Assembly: GCA_036852015.1 (NCBI GenBank)
Contig: JAANDG010000004.1
Coordinates: forward strand, 844,065-908,064
Origin: Pelodera strongyloides
Taxonomy: Eukaryota; Nematoda; Chromadorea; Rhabditida; Rhabditidae
Direction of reading: 5' to 3'
Length of the DNA stretch: 64,000 nt
The notes beneath the pieces are model-generated. The model did no database searches. It was not told the origin of the DNA and saw only the letters and a program-made list of their open reading frames with translations. Below, in pieces: positions 11,111 through 22,901 of the stretch (position 1 is its first letter; each line of letters starts with the position of its first letter). Both the position numbers and the translations under genes were made by a program.

Positions 11111-14100
11111 TCATTTCCAGTTCCGTGTCTTGGCCGCATTCTCGTACTCGTGAATCCTCTGAAACAGATCATACATGTTACTAGAAAATTTCTTGATGTT
11201 CCTGAGTTAGCAATCGTGTATTCACATATTTTGGTACAATTTGGACAGGCTGTAAAGTTTGCAATTCAAAAGACTCTTTGAATGAAAACCAAACCTCTCG
11301 AATGTTCTTGAAGATGAGCTTCTCGCCTTCCTAAAAATGTTCATCATTTATTATTCGGTGAATATATATGCGAATTAATTATGGAGGTGATCAAGCATAC
11401 ATACTTTTGATCAATAAATAGGCAAGCTAGCAGAAGTAAATGAATATGTAAATGAGCAAATCGACTCCAACCGACGGGTCAGGGTCAGGGTCAACAAGTA
11501 ATGGTAAATATATAAAGTTGGGGGCTTTGTTTGTTTGTTTGCATGTTTGATTGTACGTTTGGATGAAGGAAGTAGGATTGCTCTGTTATTCTACTGCACG
11601 TTTCCCGCGAAACAAAAATAAATCCCGCGTTTCCTGGCAGGCTAGCACCCAATCCCACGCAATAAGAAAAATCGCATTTTTCCTGACAGATTAGCCAATT
11701 ATGTCCCGCAATTAAACATTAGGTTTGTTGATTTATATTGATATATATTGAGTTGCTCCTTCCCATTAAAAGTTTTTGCTTTGTAAATCAGGTCTTTCGG
11801 AATTTAAAGGGATCGGTTCACCTTAAATTGTGTCGGGTTTTTTTCTTTATTTTCTATAAGGGATAATAAAAATTTGGAATACAAAAAGTAGTGTTCAATT
11901 TCAATACTCACGAAGATATTGGGTGATAAAGTGGTGGATTGATCGGTCCGAAATGCAAAAAGGGCAATTGCCCTGCCTTGTTTGTATAGGATAATTGCCC
12001 TTTTTGCATTCCAGACCGATCAATCCACCACTTTATCACCCAATATCTTCGTGAGTATTGAAATTGAACACTACTTTTTGTACTCCAAATTTTTATTATC
12101 AATTATAGAAAATAAAGAAACAAAAAAAAACAGACTCAATTTAAGGTGAACCGATCCCTTTAATACCATCATCTTTCGCAAAAGGCAACTATTTCAGCAC
12201 TTCATTCCTGTGAGCCTCCTCCTTTAAATTGACTATATGAGAACGGTTTGTGAAAATATTTGTGAAAGCTACAGCTATAAATATGCTATATTATTGCTTT
12301 TTGTGTCTATGCGAAATACCTACATCTTCGTTGGGTTCATCATTTTTGGTTTTGTGTATTTCATGTTCCGACCTCTCACGTGGTAATCCCCGTTCAAATG
12401 CGGCAATCCTCTACAAAAAGTTCTTTTTTTTTTGTAATGATTAGAGATGCTAATCTATAATTAATCATTGTGGTTAATCTATAATTTCAATGTTGCTCAC
12501 CTCTTGAATTTTCCGGGGGCTGGAGGTTTCATCGTCTTCCTGAACTATGATAGTCATCTAAAAATCTCCCGGAGGAGCATTTTTTAGTGCAAGCATAAGT
12601 ACGCGTTTCGGCCCGCACATACTAATACACATATATACAAAACCAATTCCATTAATTAAGCATGTTTATATTTAGTTCATTTACTAGATTAAGGTTGTAG
12701 TGTCTATGTACGTTGGCTTATTTCTGCTACTCTTCTACCCCTTGATTATTTCGGAATAGCTTTGAGGGGTAGTCACCCGTTTATCCCTATAGAATTCTCC
12801 CACCTTGTTCGTTGCAGTTTCAGGATCAGAAGGAGTGTTCATAATTTCTTTCTCCTCTTTGAGAAAATTCAAAGCAGCGCGTACAACCGACCGATATGTA
12901 TCTGTGCTCGTTTGTGTTCTGTTCTGCTCACTTTTCTCACGAATCTTGTTGTCCGCGGCAGATGCAAGCCTACCATCATCCTTTGTGGTTTGCGATTCCC
13001 TGGGCACTTCAGATATTTCGTTCTTCTTTTTATGGACATCCTCCGTAAGTTTCTGATTTATTTCACGAAGTGTTACACATTCACGACTCCATTTCCCGTT
13101 TTCATCCAAAAGGTTATCCTGTACTTCACGTAGCTCTTTAATCTCCTTCTGGTTGGTATCGGTGGCTTCTTGAAGTCGATTCTTTTCTTGAAGAAGTTGA
13201 GCGAACTGCTGTTGAAGATTGTTATACTGTGCCATCAAAGAGTCATTTTGCGCACACAACTTTTCATGTTCCTCCAGAATTTGATTCTTTTGCTTCACCA
13301 GTTGATTGGCGATTTCAATCAGAGATTCGCCGTCCTAAAACAGTCCCACTTATGCTTATCAGATGGAGAGTTCGAAATCCGTACAAAGCTTGAAAAATAT
13401 CATCGTGCTCTTCTGTTTAGTTTATTTTTAAGACTTGCTTCAGTTGTAAGCGGACTCCACAACAAAGCCTGATACTTAGTGTATTCGAGAAAATTCAGCA
13501 CATAAAGTGGTTTATATCACACATACTGAAGTGTTTTGAGTTTGATCCACATTATTCCACATGTCTCTCATATTCTCGGTCAGGGAGCTGTCTGTTACTG
13601 TAATAAGTTTTAACCTTATTTTTCTTCGATGGTCTATTTGATCAGTTAAGACAACAAAATATAAAATCTACGAGCTCTATGCACTTATTCACTACTGCTA
13701 AAATGGTAAAAACGTATCTACCGTTGGCGTCCTTACCCTCTATAATGTTGTGTACCTGAGGTAACTCAGAACTGGAGGCGTCGACAAAATATTCCTTTTC
13801 ATTTTTGTTCGAGACCTGAGGAGTCGGAAGTGAACAAGGCAATCATTATATTCTGATAGTCGGATAGAAGAAAGAATAAATGCACGAGTCTAACAGTAAC
13901 TCTACAAAACATAACCAGTTTTTACACATTGGTGTGAGTGACCGTCTGGAAAGGTAGTTGAACCCACATTACCTTTGCGGGGACATGGATGTTTGCTCAT
14001 ATTTACCGGGATTCGGCATAAATATAATATACTGTTTCAAAATAAACTGCAAAGCAGGAAAACATGACCAACATTTTCCTTTTCTATTTCATCATTCTCT

Positions 14101-14546
14101 GTCAATGTATCCTGGTCGCGGATAGTATTTGCTTCGTCAGAATCTCGTCCAGGCACACCTGAATATGCAGATGACACCAAGTAAACAGGACGTGTTTCAA
14201 TAGAAACACTAATTTTACTTTTTAATATATTGCGCTGACATATTTTTTCTTTATTTAGTAGATCCGAGGATATAAAAAATGTTAAACGCAAATAGATTAC
14301 CGTGATATGCGCGTTGAGACTGACATTTTAATGGTACAAAAACGTTTTTGTTTGGCAATTCAGTTTCAGTGTTTAAAACAGAATTTGAAATTGTTTTGAC
14401 CTGAATCCATAAAACATTCACTAACCAAGGATATCTACAATTTCGAAGGAGTTATCCAATGTCTCCAATCCTTGAATGTCTATCCTAGTATTTGAAGCAG
14501 GAGGGTCATCATTTGTACTATCTAAGAATGTACGCACACTGTACAT
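11111..14546 (-). CDS. Coiled-coil protein, paralog B of a local family
   Basis: Not recognised as a known family. Eight exons, phase-consistent: 14546-14426, 14158-14073, 13815-13756, 13334-12777, 12557-12501, 12410-12324, 11330-11295, 11158-11111, totalling 350 aa. The acidic N-terminal ~90 residues contain DNSFEIVDILG, counterpart of EHSFEIVNNFG in gene A. The 558-nt exon encodes a long coiled coil (ILEEHEKLCAQNDSLMAQYN, then LQQQFAQLLQEKNRLQEA), followed by a charged stretch and a short tail ending AAKTRNWK. The weakest junction is the donor at 12,777 (CGG|gtgact); if unused, the protein would stop at 12,735 after 14 more codons. A 3' splice site (ttattattcgcag) lies 39 bases upstream of the ATG, the same arrangement as genes A and C. 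A T2 element sits in the intron at 11.8-12.2 kb. Likely a cytosolic scaffold. Confidence 0.7.
11804..12163. mobile_element. T2 palindromic TTAA element in gene B intron
   Basis: Complete palindrome with ends TTAAAGGGATCGGTTCACC and its complement, close in sequence to the copies at 5,040 and 7,279. Confidence 0.85.
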
Positions 14547-15070
14547 TTTCCTCCTGGGAACTTTTTTAAGTAGAATTTCTCGGTTCTGCGAATAATAAAA
14601 AGCAAGGCGTTGAACAGAAATACAGAAAAAAAAAGACTGGGCGACAGGCAAAATTGATTTAACGAAGAAACTGAAACTAAAAGTTAGCGATAACGTACGC
14701 CCAATTTTTTATCTTCAATCAAAAACACACCTTTTTGGCAAAGAAGAAATTGGCAACAAGCCAAGGATTCTGCATGAGCAAGGCAATCTAGAGGCCGGTT
14801 TCACCAACATGTACTTCTGTCAAAATTTTTTGATCACCAAAAAGGTACAAACAATAAGCCTAATTAATTATTAATTAGCCTAAGTAAATTTTGTACTGAA
14901 GTAAACGTAACCTTTCTTTTTGATGAATTTCAGCAACAACTTAATTGTAAGTACGGGATTAGCTATTTGCCAACCAATGGCAAAACTGAAATACAGGGAT
15001 ACTTCCACCTATTTAGTCTAAGGTAAGTGCGGCTCCCTTGCTATATATGTACTTCTGTCAAAAAAGTTAC

Positions 15071-15480
15071 TTAAAGGGTCAGGCCCATTTCAAGTGAACC
15101 CTATTTTTGATGATTCCATCTGATTCTCCATGTCAAATATAGTAGGATACATTTTTTTTTCTAATTTTCAAGCCCACAATTCATGCACTATTCAGCAAGT
15201 TACCATGGCCAGTCATACCCAGCTATCTATCGCAGTTGGCACGCCCATTCGTGCTGATTGGCCAATATCGCAATTGCCACGCCCAATATAGCATATTGCC
15301 CGAAGAGGCGTGAGAACTGCGATAGATAGTTGGGTATGACTGTCTATGGTAAATTGCTGAATACTACGTGAGTTTTGCGCTTGAACATTAGACCAATATT
15401 GTATTCTACTGTATTTGACATGAAGAATCAGATGAAATCATCAAAAATAGGGGTCACTTGAAATGGGCCTGACCCTTTAA
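15071..15480. mobile_element. T1 palindromic TTAA element
   Basis: TTAA-bounded; ends TTAAAGGGTCAGGCCCATTT and the reverse. Arms contain 'tgattccatctgattctcc' and 'gcgaatgggcgtg'-type segments. A fragment of T11 (AGGGACCACCGATATAAAGC) abuts its right edge at 15,477-15,590, sharing the TTAA. Confidence 0.85.
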
Positions 15481-15572
15481 AGGGACCACCGATATAAAGC
15501 TATATTTATTATTTGATCATAATGCATATAAAGGGTGTGTATTACAATATAAACAAACTAAATGTCATTCAG

Positions 15573-15700
15573 TTTTCGAGTTTTCGTGCTCATCCGAATC
15601 TCAACAAGCGAGTTTTCGTGCTCATCCGAATTCGTTCCATATTGCCGTCCAACTGACTCCACTTTGGTATTGGGCACACTTTCCGTTTCGTAATCGATAC
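15573..15700 (-). pseudogene. Decayed copy of gene A first exon
   Basis: The minus strand encodes ESVPNTKVESVGRQYGTNSD, matching ESVPNTNRVIVESFGGQYGTDD of gene A. The start codon is lost: the base triplet in the position of the gene A ATG reads ACG (context gaaACGgaaagtgt against gaaATGgaaagtgt). Past the conserved part a short repeat of 'gagttttcgtgctcatccgaa' disrupts the exon end. It is the exon remnant of the segmental duplication described for 15.57-19.16 kb. Confidence 0.75.
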
Positions 15701-15863
15701 TTATATGTATGTGAATTTATTGCTGAAGTGGATATATTACTGTTCAAAATGTCTCAACAATGAAAACCAAAAAAACCGCAATGACTAGATCACAAGTTTC
15801 CCTACTAAAGGGGATTTCAAAACGTGAAAAAAACAAGACTTTTGTTTTGTCACCAAAATCTCA

Positions 15864-18064
15864 ATGGCTTATTGGAGAAGACACCCTCCATACATCCGTA
15901 CATCTTTGTACACCCCGTACATCCCGTCGGGAAGCCGTATATCTTCGTACATCTCCGTACATCCCGTAGCAATACGTTACACCTTTCATACATTCTGTGA
16001 GGTGTACGTACACCCTCATACATCCCGTGGGGTATACATCCTCGTACATCACTTTACACATTTTTTGAACACCATGTTTTTAAGGATACATTTTGCACTA
16101 GAAAATGTGCAAAATATAGTGACTAAATATCGAATGAAAATTATGAAAAAAAAAACATTAACGGTTTCACTGAGAATACCCAAATACCCTGTGCTCCAAT
16201 TGTATCAATGTTCCAATAAAAAAACCATATTCATTTTCATAATCATAGACGATGAAGCTTCCCTCGCTCATCACTTCACAACCCCGTTTCCATCTAACAC
16301 CTGTTTTCTGCATCTTCAATTCAATATATTTTTATATATTCAGATATACAGCCAACTATCAACGCCACGTATCATAGCCTGTACAGGTAAGGATACGAAG
16401 AAAATGATACCCTGGACCAATGCCAAATGGACATTTTCCAACGAAACATAAGAGCAAATTGAATGTTGCCAATACGACATTTTCCAACGAAACATAAGAG
16501 CAAATTGAATGTTGGTGTTGTTAGAACACGCAATAAATTATATGAGGTGTATTTTTATTACGCATTTGGTAATTTGTGCTAACCACAGTTTCTCTCCATT
16601 TGGCATTAGACCAGCTTGCCACTTGGCTATTGTTCAAGATGTACCCTACCCCTGTACCCCTACCCTCTGCGTCTCTCTTTGTACCCTTATATGAACAGCT
16701 ATGGGGTGGTGATTGGTGATATTACTTGGCTGGATATTGATTCGCTCTGACATCCGACGGGACACTTTGATGGTGCGGACACTGGAAACTGGGCGAAATA
16801 CTTTTTTCGCCTCGCACCATCAGTGTCCGCACCATCAAAGTGTCCCGTCGGACGTCATAGAGAATCAATATGCAGCCAAGTATATCACCAATCACCACCC
16901 CAGCCTGTTCAGATAAGGGTACAAAGAGAGACGCAGATGGTAGGGGTACAGGGTACAGAGGTAGGGTATTTGGACAAGAGCCAAGTGACAAGCTGGTCCA
17001 ATGCCAAATGGAGAGAAACTGTGGTTAGCATGGGGTTTCCATGTTTGCGATTCGCACTTGCGAAAATGACAAACCGCTGTCCATGTTCAAGTCATTTTAC
17101 ATGCATGTCAACTGCCTACCGTAACCCATGCGAATCGCACGTTTGACATGGTCCTGCAGGGAAAGTGTATCAGATCCACACTAGATCCGTACTATTTTGA
17201 AATAGATCCATACTAGATCCAAAATCGCTGCGGGACCATGTCATTTACATCGACTTGAGCATGGACAGCGGTTTGTCATTTTCGCAAGTGCGAATCGCAA
17301 ACATGGAAACCCCAGCACAAACTAAAAATTACGTAATCTAAACAAAGCACCTCAAATACTTTAGTGCGTGGTCTAACAACACCAACATTCAATTTGCACT
17401 TATGTTTAGTGTGAAAATGTCGTGTGTGTGCTCCATTTGGAATTGGTCCAGGGTACCAGTTGGCTCTTGTCCAAGATGCACCGATGTGCCCCTACCCTCT
17501 ACGTGCCTCTCGTATCCTTAACTGTACAGGCTACGATACTTGGCGGTGATACTTAGCTGTATATCTGAATATAAAATATATCGAATTGATGATGTAGAAA
17601 ACAGGAGTTAGATGGAAACGGGGTTGTGAAGTGATGAGCGAAGGAAGCTTCATCGTCTATGATTATGAAAATGAATATGTTTTTTTTTATTGGAAGATTG
17701 ATACAATTGGAGCACAGGGTATTTGGGTATTCTCAGTGAAACAGTTAATGTTTTTTTTTCATAATTTTCATTCGATATTTAGTCACAACATTCACTATAT
17801 TTTGCACATTTTCTAGTGCACAATGTATCCTTAAAAACATGGTGTTCAAAAAATGTGTAAAGTGATGTACGAGGATGTACGTATACCCCACTGTATGTAT
17901 GAGGGTGTACGTTTATCGCACAGGATGTATGAGGGTGTACCGTATTGCGACGGGGTGTACGGAGATGTACGAAGATGTACGAAGATGTACGGCTTCCCGA
18001 CGGGGTGTACAAAGATGTACGGATGTACGGGGGACGTATGGAGGGTGTCTTCTCCAATAAGCCA
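15864..18064. mobile_element. 2.2-kb palindromic element with nested palindromes
   Basis: The outer arms start 'ggcttattggagaagacaccctcc' and end with its reverse complement. The outer arm parts consist of degenerate 'gtacatc'/'gtacacc' repeats. Further in, 'acattcaatttgc' and 'aatggacattttcc'-type sequences again mirror each other. Two smaller palindromes sit near the centre, at 16,700-16,915 and 17,029-17,316. Many open frames in the arms are mirror copies and not genes. Confidence 0.75.
17029..17316. mobile_element. Inner foldback element
   Basis: Inverted ends TGGGGTTTCCATGTTTGCG and the reverse complement, flanked by GCA on both sides (a possible 3-bp target duplication). Nested in the 2.2-kb palindrome. 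Confidence 0.6.
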
Positions 18065-18182
18065 ACCTCAATATTGTGAAAGCATGGATTAGAAGCTGTA
18101 TCACTTGTTGAGAGAACCATGTCGGAAGAAATACTAGTCAAGAACATAACAAATGGCGCCCTTCCTACACGGTAATATATCC

Positions 18183-18600
18183 TTAAAGGGTCAGGCCCAT
18201 TTCAAATGACCCCTATTTTTGATGATTCCATCTAATTCTCCATGTCAAATATAGTAGGATGCAATAATTTTCTAATTTTCATGCGCAAAAATCACTCATT
18301 ATTCAGCAATTTAACGTGAGCAGTCATACACAGCTATCCATCGCAGTTGGCACGCCCATTCGCGCTGATTGGCCGATATCGCAATTGCCACGCCCAATAG
18401 AGCATATTGCCCAATTAGCGCGAAGGGGCGTGACAAATGCGGTAAATAGTTGGGTATGACTGGCAGGGGTAAATTGCTGAATACTGCGTGAATTTTGCGC
18501 TTGAAAATTAGAAAAATATTGCATCCTACTATATTTGACATGGAGAATCAGATGGAATCATCAAAAATAGGGGTCATTTGAAATGGGCCTGACCCTTTAA
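18183..18600. mobile_element. T1 palindromic TTAA element
   Basis: Complete copy with ends TTAAAGGGTCAGGCCCATTT and the reverse. It shares its right TTAA (18,597-18,600) with the adjacent T5 element. Confidence 0.87.
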
Positions 18601-18777
18601 AGCGAAATACCGGCCGGTTTTTGAAACGCATCGTGGACAACAGAATTCTTACTTATTTATGTTAGTTACTCGATTTTAGCTCCATTTTTTATTTTAATTT
18701 ATGCTCATTTGCAGAAGCTGCATACGAATGTTGGTGTCCTCGATGTGTTTCAAACACCGGCCGGCATTTCGCTTTAA
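18597..18777. mobile_element. T5 palindromic TTAA element
   Basis: Ends TTAAAGCGAAATACCGGCCGG and the reverse, with TTAA on both sides. Abuts the T1 element. No coding capacity. Confidence 0.82.
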
Positions 18778-19675
18778 GATCCATCACCGTGTCGCAAGGG
18801 AGACATTTGTTATGTTCTTGACTAGTATTACTACCGGAAGGAAGTAACGTCAAGCTTTACGAGATATGAAAAATGAGCTGCAATTCTTATGCGACTGTGA
18901 CTTGATTGTCTTGTTCTTTTTTCTAAGTCTTTGGATTGTTTGTTGAAAAAAGCCAGAACATGGAAGAGGGTTTAAATATAAAAGGTAAAGAAATATTGAT
19001 AGCGTATACTACTCACTTAGTACATATTTATGTTATGCACAAGGACTACATGATGATGCTTTGTTATCCTTTGAAAGCTGTGCGTGACTGCCATTTTTGT
19101 TGCGCAAGTTTTACCCGTCAATCGATATATTCCACAAGTTATTTTTTTCTAACAATTATGTAAGGTTTAGTAAACATGTGTAAACTCAATAAAAGAAAGG
19201 AAATATGTTTACACAGCAAAACGCACATAATCTATTATTATTCGAAGCGTTAAAAAGTTAGCAGCAGAATCGGCCACTATACCATTCAATAAAGTACAGA
19301 CTACGCTACAACAATGAAAACCCGAAAAGCTAGTTACCTGGAGGAAACATAGGAAATGTCCTAAGCCGAATAAACAGAGCTCGAAGGAGGGAAAAAAGAT
19401 GGTGAAGGGAAAATGTCTGGTTTTGCAAAAAGACATGCATCGGGCGGTTATTGATTGGTTTGGTGCGGGGCAGCCCCTTTTTGTTACGTTCTGTTAATGC
19501 AAATATTGATTGGTTATTGAGGGCTGCCTCGCAGTCAGACAAAAATGGGCGGGGTCATGACCCTTTTAAGCACGCTTGGAGTATTCCCAAGTCATTCTAG
19601 GCTATTTACCCACGTGCAGCGCACGGCTCCTGGGGCCGTGCTAGGATTTCGTATTCGGCGGAAGCGTTTGCTAGT

Positions 19676-20631
19676 GTGTCCCACCCGCCAACCCTTACTT
19701 TGGTTGTTTTAGCGGTTCCCAGACGCGTTGTGGAGGAGTGTCGCGGTTTGGTACAAAGCGGAAGACAGAAAGTGGCGAAAGTTTTGAAGGGAGTGAGTGC
19801 TACAGCCAGAGCGAAGGGAACACTCAAGTCCTATGATGGTTTTGCTGCGGAGTTTCAGAACTGGGCTGCGTCGCTCAGTCTCGACATTGATCTCCCCAGG
19901 TACGGTGCCTGTATTTTTGCGATTTGTGGGAGAGGCAGCAGTTTAAGAAACTGTTTACGGCAAAACCGGCGTTGGACTACCATTTTGGGGAGCTGAAAGC
20001 GGAACAGAAGGAGGTGGCAGATTTGATTTTGGAATCAGCTAGGAGGTGTGCTCCGCCTACAGTACATAGAGAAAAAGTAGATGTGGAAAAAGTACGAGAG
20101 GTGCTGAGCGCAGCGAACGAAGAGGGAGCAGAAAATTGGCAGTTGCTTCGCTATGCTTTGTTTTGTAGTTTTGGATTCTTTGGGCTCCTGAGGATTTCGG
20201 AAATTTGCGAACTCCGTTGGTTAGACTTAGAGGTCACTGAACAACATATAATTTTGAATTTGGTAAGGAGCAAGACTGACCAGTATGGTCGCGGTGATAA
20301 AGTTAAGATTGCGTTCGAGGGCTCAGATTCGGTACTGAAATCAGTTTTTCAGAAGTATCGGGAGTCTGTTCCGGCGGACCCTATGCATGCGTTTCTGGGA
20401 GATCGGAGAGGAAAGAGGATCACACCAAATTCGTGGAGATCGATCGCGAAGAAGATGGGACTTGTCTACGGTATTACACAAGGCCCACATGGTTTGCGAG
20501 GAGGCGTCGCTACTTATGCCCTGGCGAACGGTTTGGCAGAAGAGACCGTGTGCAGATTGGGGCGCTGGAAAGGCGAAATGAGCATGTGTCCTTATGTGGA
20601 TGCGGCAAAGTTGCCTGGTCTTTCAGCGTAG
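19676..20631 (+). CDS. Tyrosine recombinase/integrase, frame disrupted near 19.9 kb
   Basis: Site-specific recombinase of a Crypton- or DIRS-like mobile element. The catalytic part (19,924-20,631, 235 aa) is open and has the expected motifs in order: catalytic Arg in GLLRISEICELRW, the beta-hairpin Lys in RSKTDQYGRGDK, HxxR in GPHGLRGGVATY, and the likely nucleophile Tyr in MCPYVD near the end. The usual second His/Trp position reads GRWKGEM. The N-terminal core-binding part (ARAKGTLKSYDGFAAEFQNW) is in another frame starting at 19,676. The two parts cannot be joined without a frame change near 19,895-19,945, and a third frame there reads TVPVFLRFVGEAAV, so a small deletion or frameshift is likely. 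AATAAA follows at about 20,904. No reverse transcriptase was found nearby, which favours a Crypton-like or stranded element. Confidence 0.82.
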
Positions 20632-20931
20632 CCTTATTCAATGTTTTACTCAGTGTTATATTCCATTTCTTGTTGGGCAGCTCCTTTAGAGTCTTGTTGG
20701 TTTTTGTTCCGATATCATTGTTTTCTGTATTCTATACTCCTCATATGTACTCGCATATATACCCGTATCTATAGCCATTCCATTTTGTTGCTCTGTTGTT
20801 GTTACCGTATGCTCATGCTAAAGTTTTTTCCCTTGTGTTCCGATGTCAGCCGGTCTCGGCGCGCGGATCGGTTCGTTATGTGTTAATATGTGCACGTGTG
20901 GGAATAAAGCCTTAATTAGTTTGTTGTCTTT

Positions 20932-21370
20932 TTGCAAAACACTAGTTTTCATGAAGTGAGTTACGAGCGAAATGAAAATGACCTATCTTTACATTTTTCG
21001 TTTCTCAAGTTGCGAAGTCACACCACTTACGCAGCTTATTTTTTCCAACTGGTACACACTTATATATACTATTAGTTACGGTATGGTGTTAATTTATCTG
21101 AAATTTGATTTCAAGTTAGGCACCCAAATATTAGTTACTTGAAGTCATCCCGCGGCTTAACTATGTGAACATAATAATGTAAACTGCAGCACATGAAACG
21201 TAAGACTCGTGACACGGCGAGAACATAACGAAGCGGCATAGAAAGACATTCGTTTCACTGGCAGTATATATATATATACCAGACGGCTGCGCCGCCTGAG
21301 GCTACCTTCTAATACATTTTTATTTCATACATACGTGAAACGTGGATTCAAAAGTGATTCAAAAAATTAG
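20932..21370. other. Non-coding stretch between recombinase and LTR
   Basis: No gene seen. It contains a short (TA)n run and, at about 21,276-21,304, 'accagacggctgcgccgcctgaggc', a sequence that recurs at 52,238-52,262 with an inverted partner at 52,150-52,175 (cgcctcaggcggcgtg). It is therefore part of a dispersed repeat. Confidence 0.4.
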
Positions 21371-21817
21371 CATATGCTGTTGCGACTTCGTACAACGAAA
21401 CGTACACGGAAAGGGAATGTTTAATATAATTGTCTGAATTAGTCACAATTACGCAAGACTGTGTTCATCAATGATAAATTAGCGTGTTTTGTAAAGTATA
21501 AATAATCTCTCTTCTCTCGTTCAGATATGTGTATTATCGACTGTCGACGGATCTACTGTGACTGAGCTGTTTGGAAGGATCCCAACTTCTCGTGCCAGAA
21601 CCTGTTCGCCTGCGTCTGTTGCCACTATAATCCCCGAGCATTGGTATAAGCCGGAGGAAGAGCACAGACCTACGAAGCGTCAGGAAGAGCCGAGATAAAG
21701 CAATCCAAACCCAATCATCTCTCTGATCAATAAAGATTCCGCCTCGGCGACCTATTCCTGTGTTCTACATATTCAGTTTCTGTGTTATCGGTTGTGAACA
21801 CGAGCAGGTGATTACAA
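21371..21817 (+). mobile_element. BEL/Pao-like LTR, solitary
   Basis: Begins TGTTGCGACTTCGTAC and ends GATTACA (TG...CA). In between it has a TATA-like 'gtataaataat' (about 21,498) and a polyadenylation signal 'gatcaataaagatt' (about 21,727), the layout of an LTR promoter and terminator. It is followed at once by 'agtggtgcaccgtccg', which looks like a primer-binding/leader region. No gag or pol frame follows and no second LTR is visible, so this is a solo or truncated LTR. The BEL/Pao assignment is from overall look only. Confidence 0.6.
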
Positions 21818-22640
21818 GTGGTGCACCGTCCGTTGGTAACTTATAGCTCGGGCGCGTCCTTTCCCCCCCCAGTACACCTTGGTGTACTTCCCTTACTGCT
21901 CACCCCCGGTCTCTTCCAGACTGCTTGTACCTTCGGGTGCCTGCGGTTGCCAGCTCGGTTGGCAGGTTACGCCCTTGGAAATCGGACCCCATAGGCTTCG
22001 GCCGACGATTGGCTCCGGCCTACCATTGCCCACGTGCAACCAATTTATATTATTTTCATTTTTCCTATTATCAATTTGAACACTTTTGTGTTCTTTTAAG
22101 TTTTATTTGGACATTTTTTGTCCACTATTTTTATGCTAAAATTTTTATGCTAAAATCCTCGCTTTATTGCTTCTTTTGTTGCTCTAGATTTGCATGTTCC
22201 TTGTATTTTAATCGAAGTACTTTGAGCGCCGCGGACGCGCCCGAACGATATACCACACACTTTCCGTATATGCAGCCTTTTTTGGACTTTGTGAGAGGGG
22301 CGCTCGGGATGTGAGATGGCTCAGTGCATGGGAACATGAACTACTGAACCAATCCTACTTCCTGAGCGTAACGCACATCATCCAAACACACAATCAATCA
22401 ATCAAACAAACAAACAAAGCTCCAAATTTTATATAATAAGATATATATAAATCACTAACTACGGCAAGCTTCGGCTGGTAGTTCTTGCCATATAACTCTC
22501 TTAGTTTTTAATTAAAAAAAAATCTGGTTTTCATTGTTGGAATCGCAGTGCTCACTTGCATATTATGAGGAGTTTACAGTTTACACCATATGCGATATGT
22601 GTTCTCTAGTGAGCCTGACCCTTTAACTTTTCTCGTGAAA
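21818..22640 (+). repeat. Possible LTR-element leader remnant and AT-rich DNA
   Basis: Continues from the LTR with a C-run (about 21,862-21,870), then 'gtacaccttggtgtac' and GC-rich sequence to about 22,040, consistent with an untranslated leader. No gag-like frame is supportable. From about 22,330 on it is AT-rich without recognisable features, apart from a stray 'gagcctgacccttt' TTAA-element end near 22,612. Confidence 0.35.
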
Positions 22641-22901
22641 TGTTATCAACTATTTTTTTTTATAATTTTGAGCAGCTTTTTATTGAATAACTTCAACCAG
22701 TTCAAAGTAAGCCACAGCAAATCAAACGGAGAATGAAAAAGGTTAGTGTCTCGGATTTGAAATGTATGTTGGGCCGAATTCCCATGTGGTGTATCCAAAT
22801 AACTGCGTGATACTGCGCGATTTGTTATTCTAATTATTTGCGTACCGAACATGGGAATTTATTTTCCATCACAGGTTCCAAAAACTGCCCGTTATGTCCC
22901 T

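Larger units (their letters stand above)
15573..19160. repeat. Segmental duplicate of gene A 5' region, split by repeats
   Basis: Blocks match 34,575-35,480 in the same order and orientation. Examples: 'cgttccatattg' plus 'gattccac' exon sequence; 'ctaaaggggatttcaa' against 'ctaaagtgggatttcaa'; 'gtgaaagcatggattagaagctgtatcacttgtt' (18,075) against 34,865; 'cttgactagtattacta' (18,818) against 34,943; 'gatatgaaaaatg' (18,860) against 35,083; 'ttgttgcgcaagttttacccgtca' (19,096) against 35,435. The copy here is expanded by the 2.2-kb palindrome and by T1 and T5 insertions. Confidence 0.75.

Noticed and set aside
12735..12776. Gene B ending at the stop at 12,735
   Set aside because: Kept only as an alternative: a donor at 12,777 in phase 0 joins to four further phase-0 exons ending in a stop at 11,111, so the longer model is preferred.
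18311..18541. Open frames in T1 arms (also near 61,868-62,150 and 59,457-59,678)
   Set aside because: The same peptides appear in mirror positions and in every copy because the arms are palindromic and the sequence is a MITE without transposase features.
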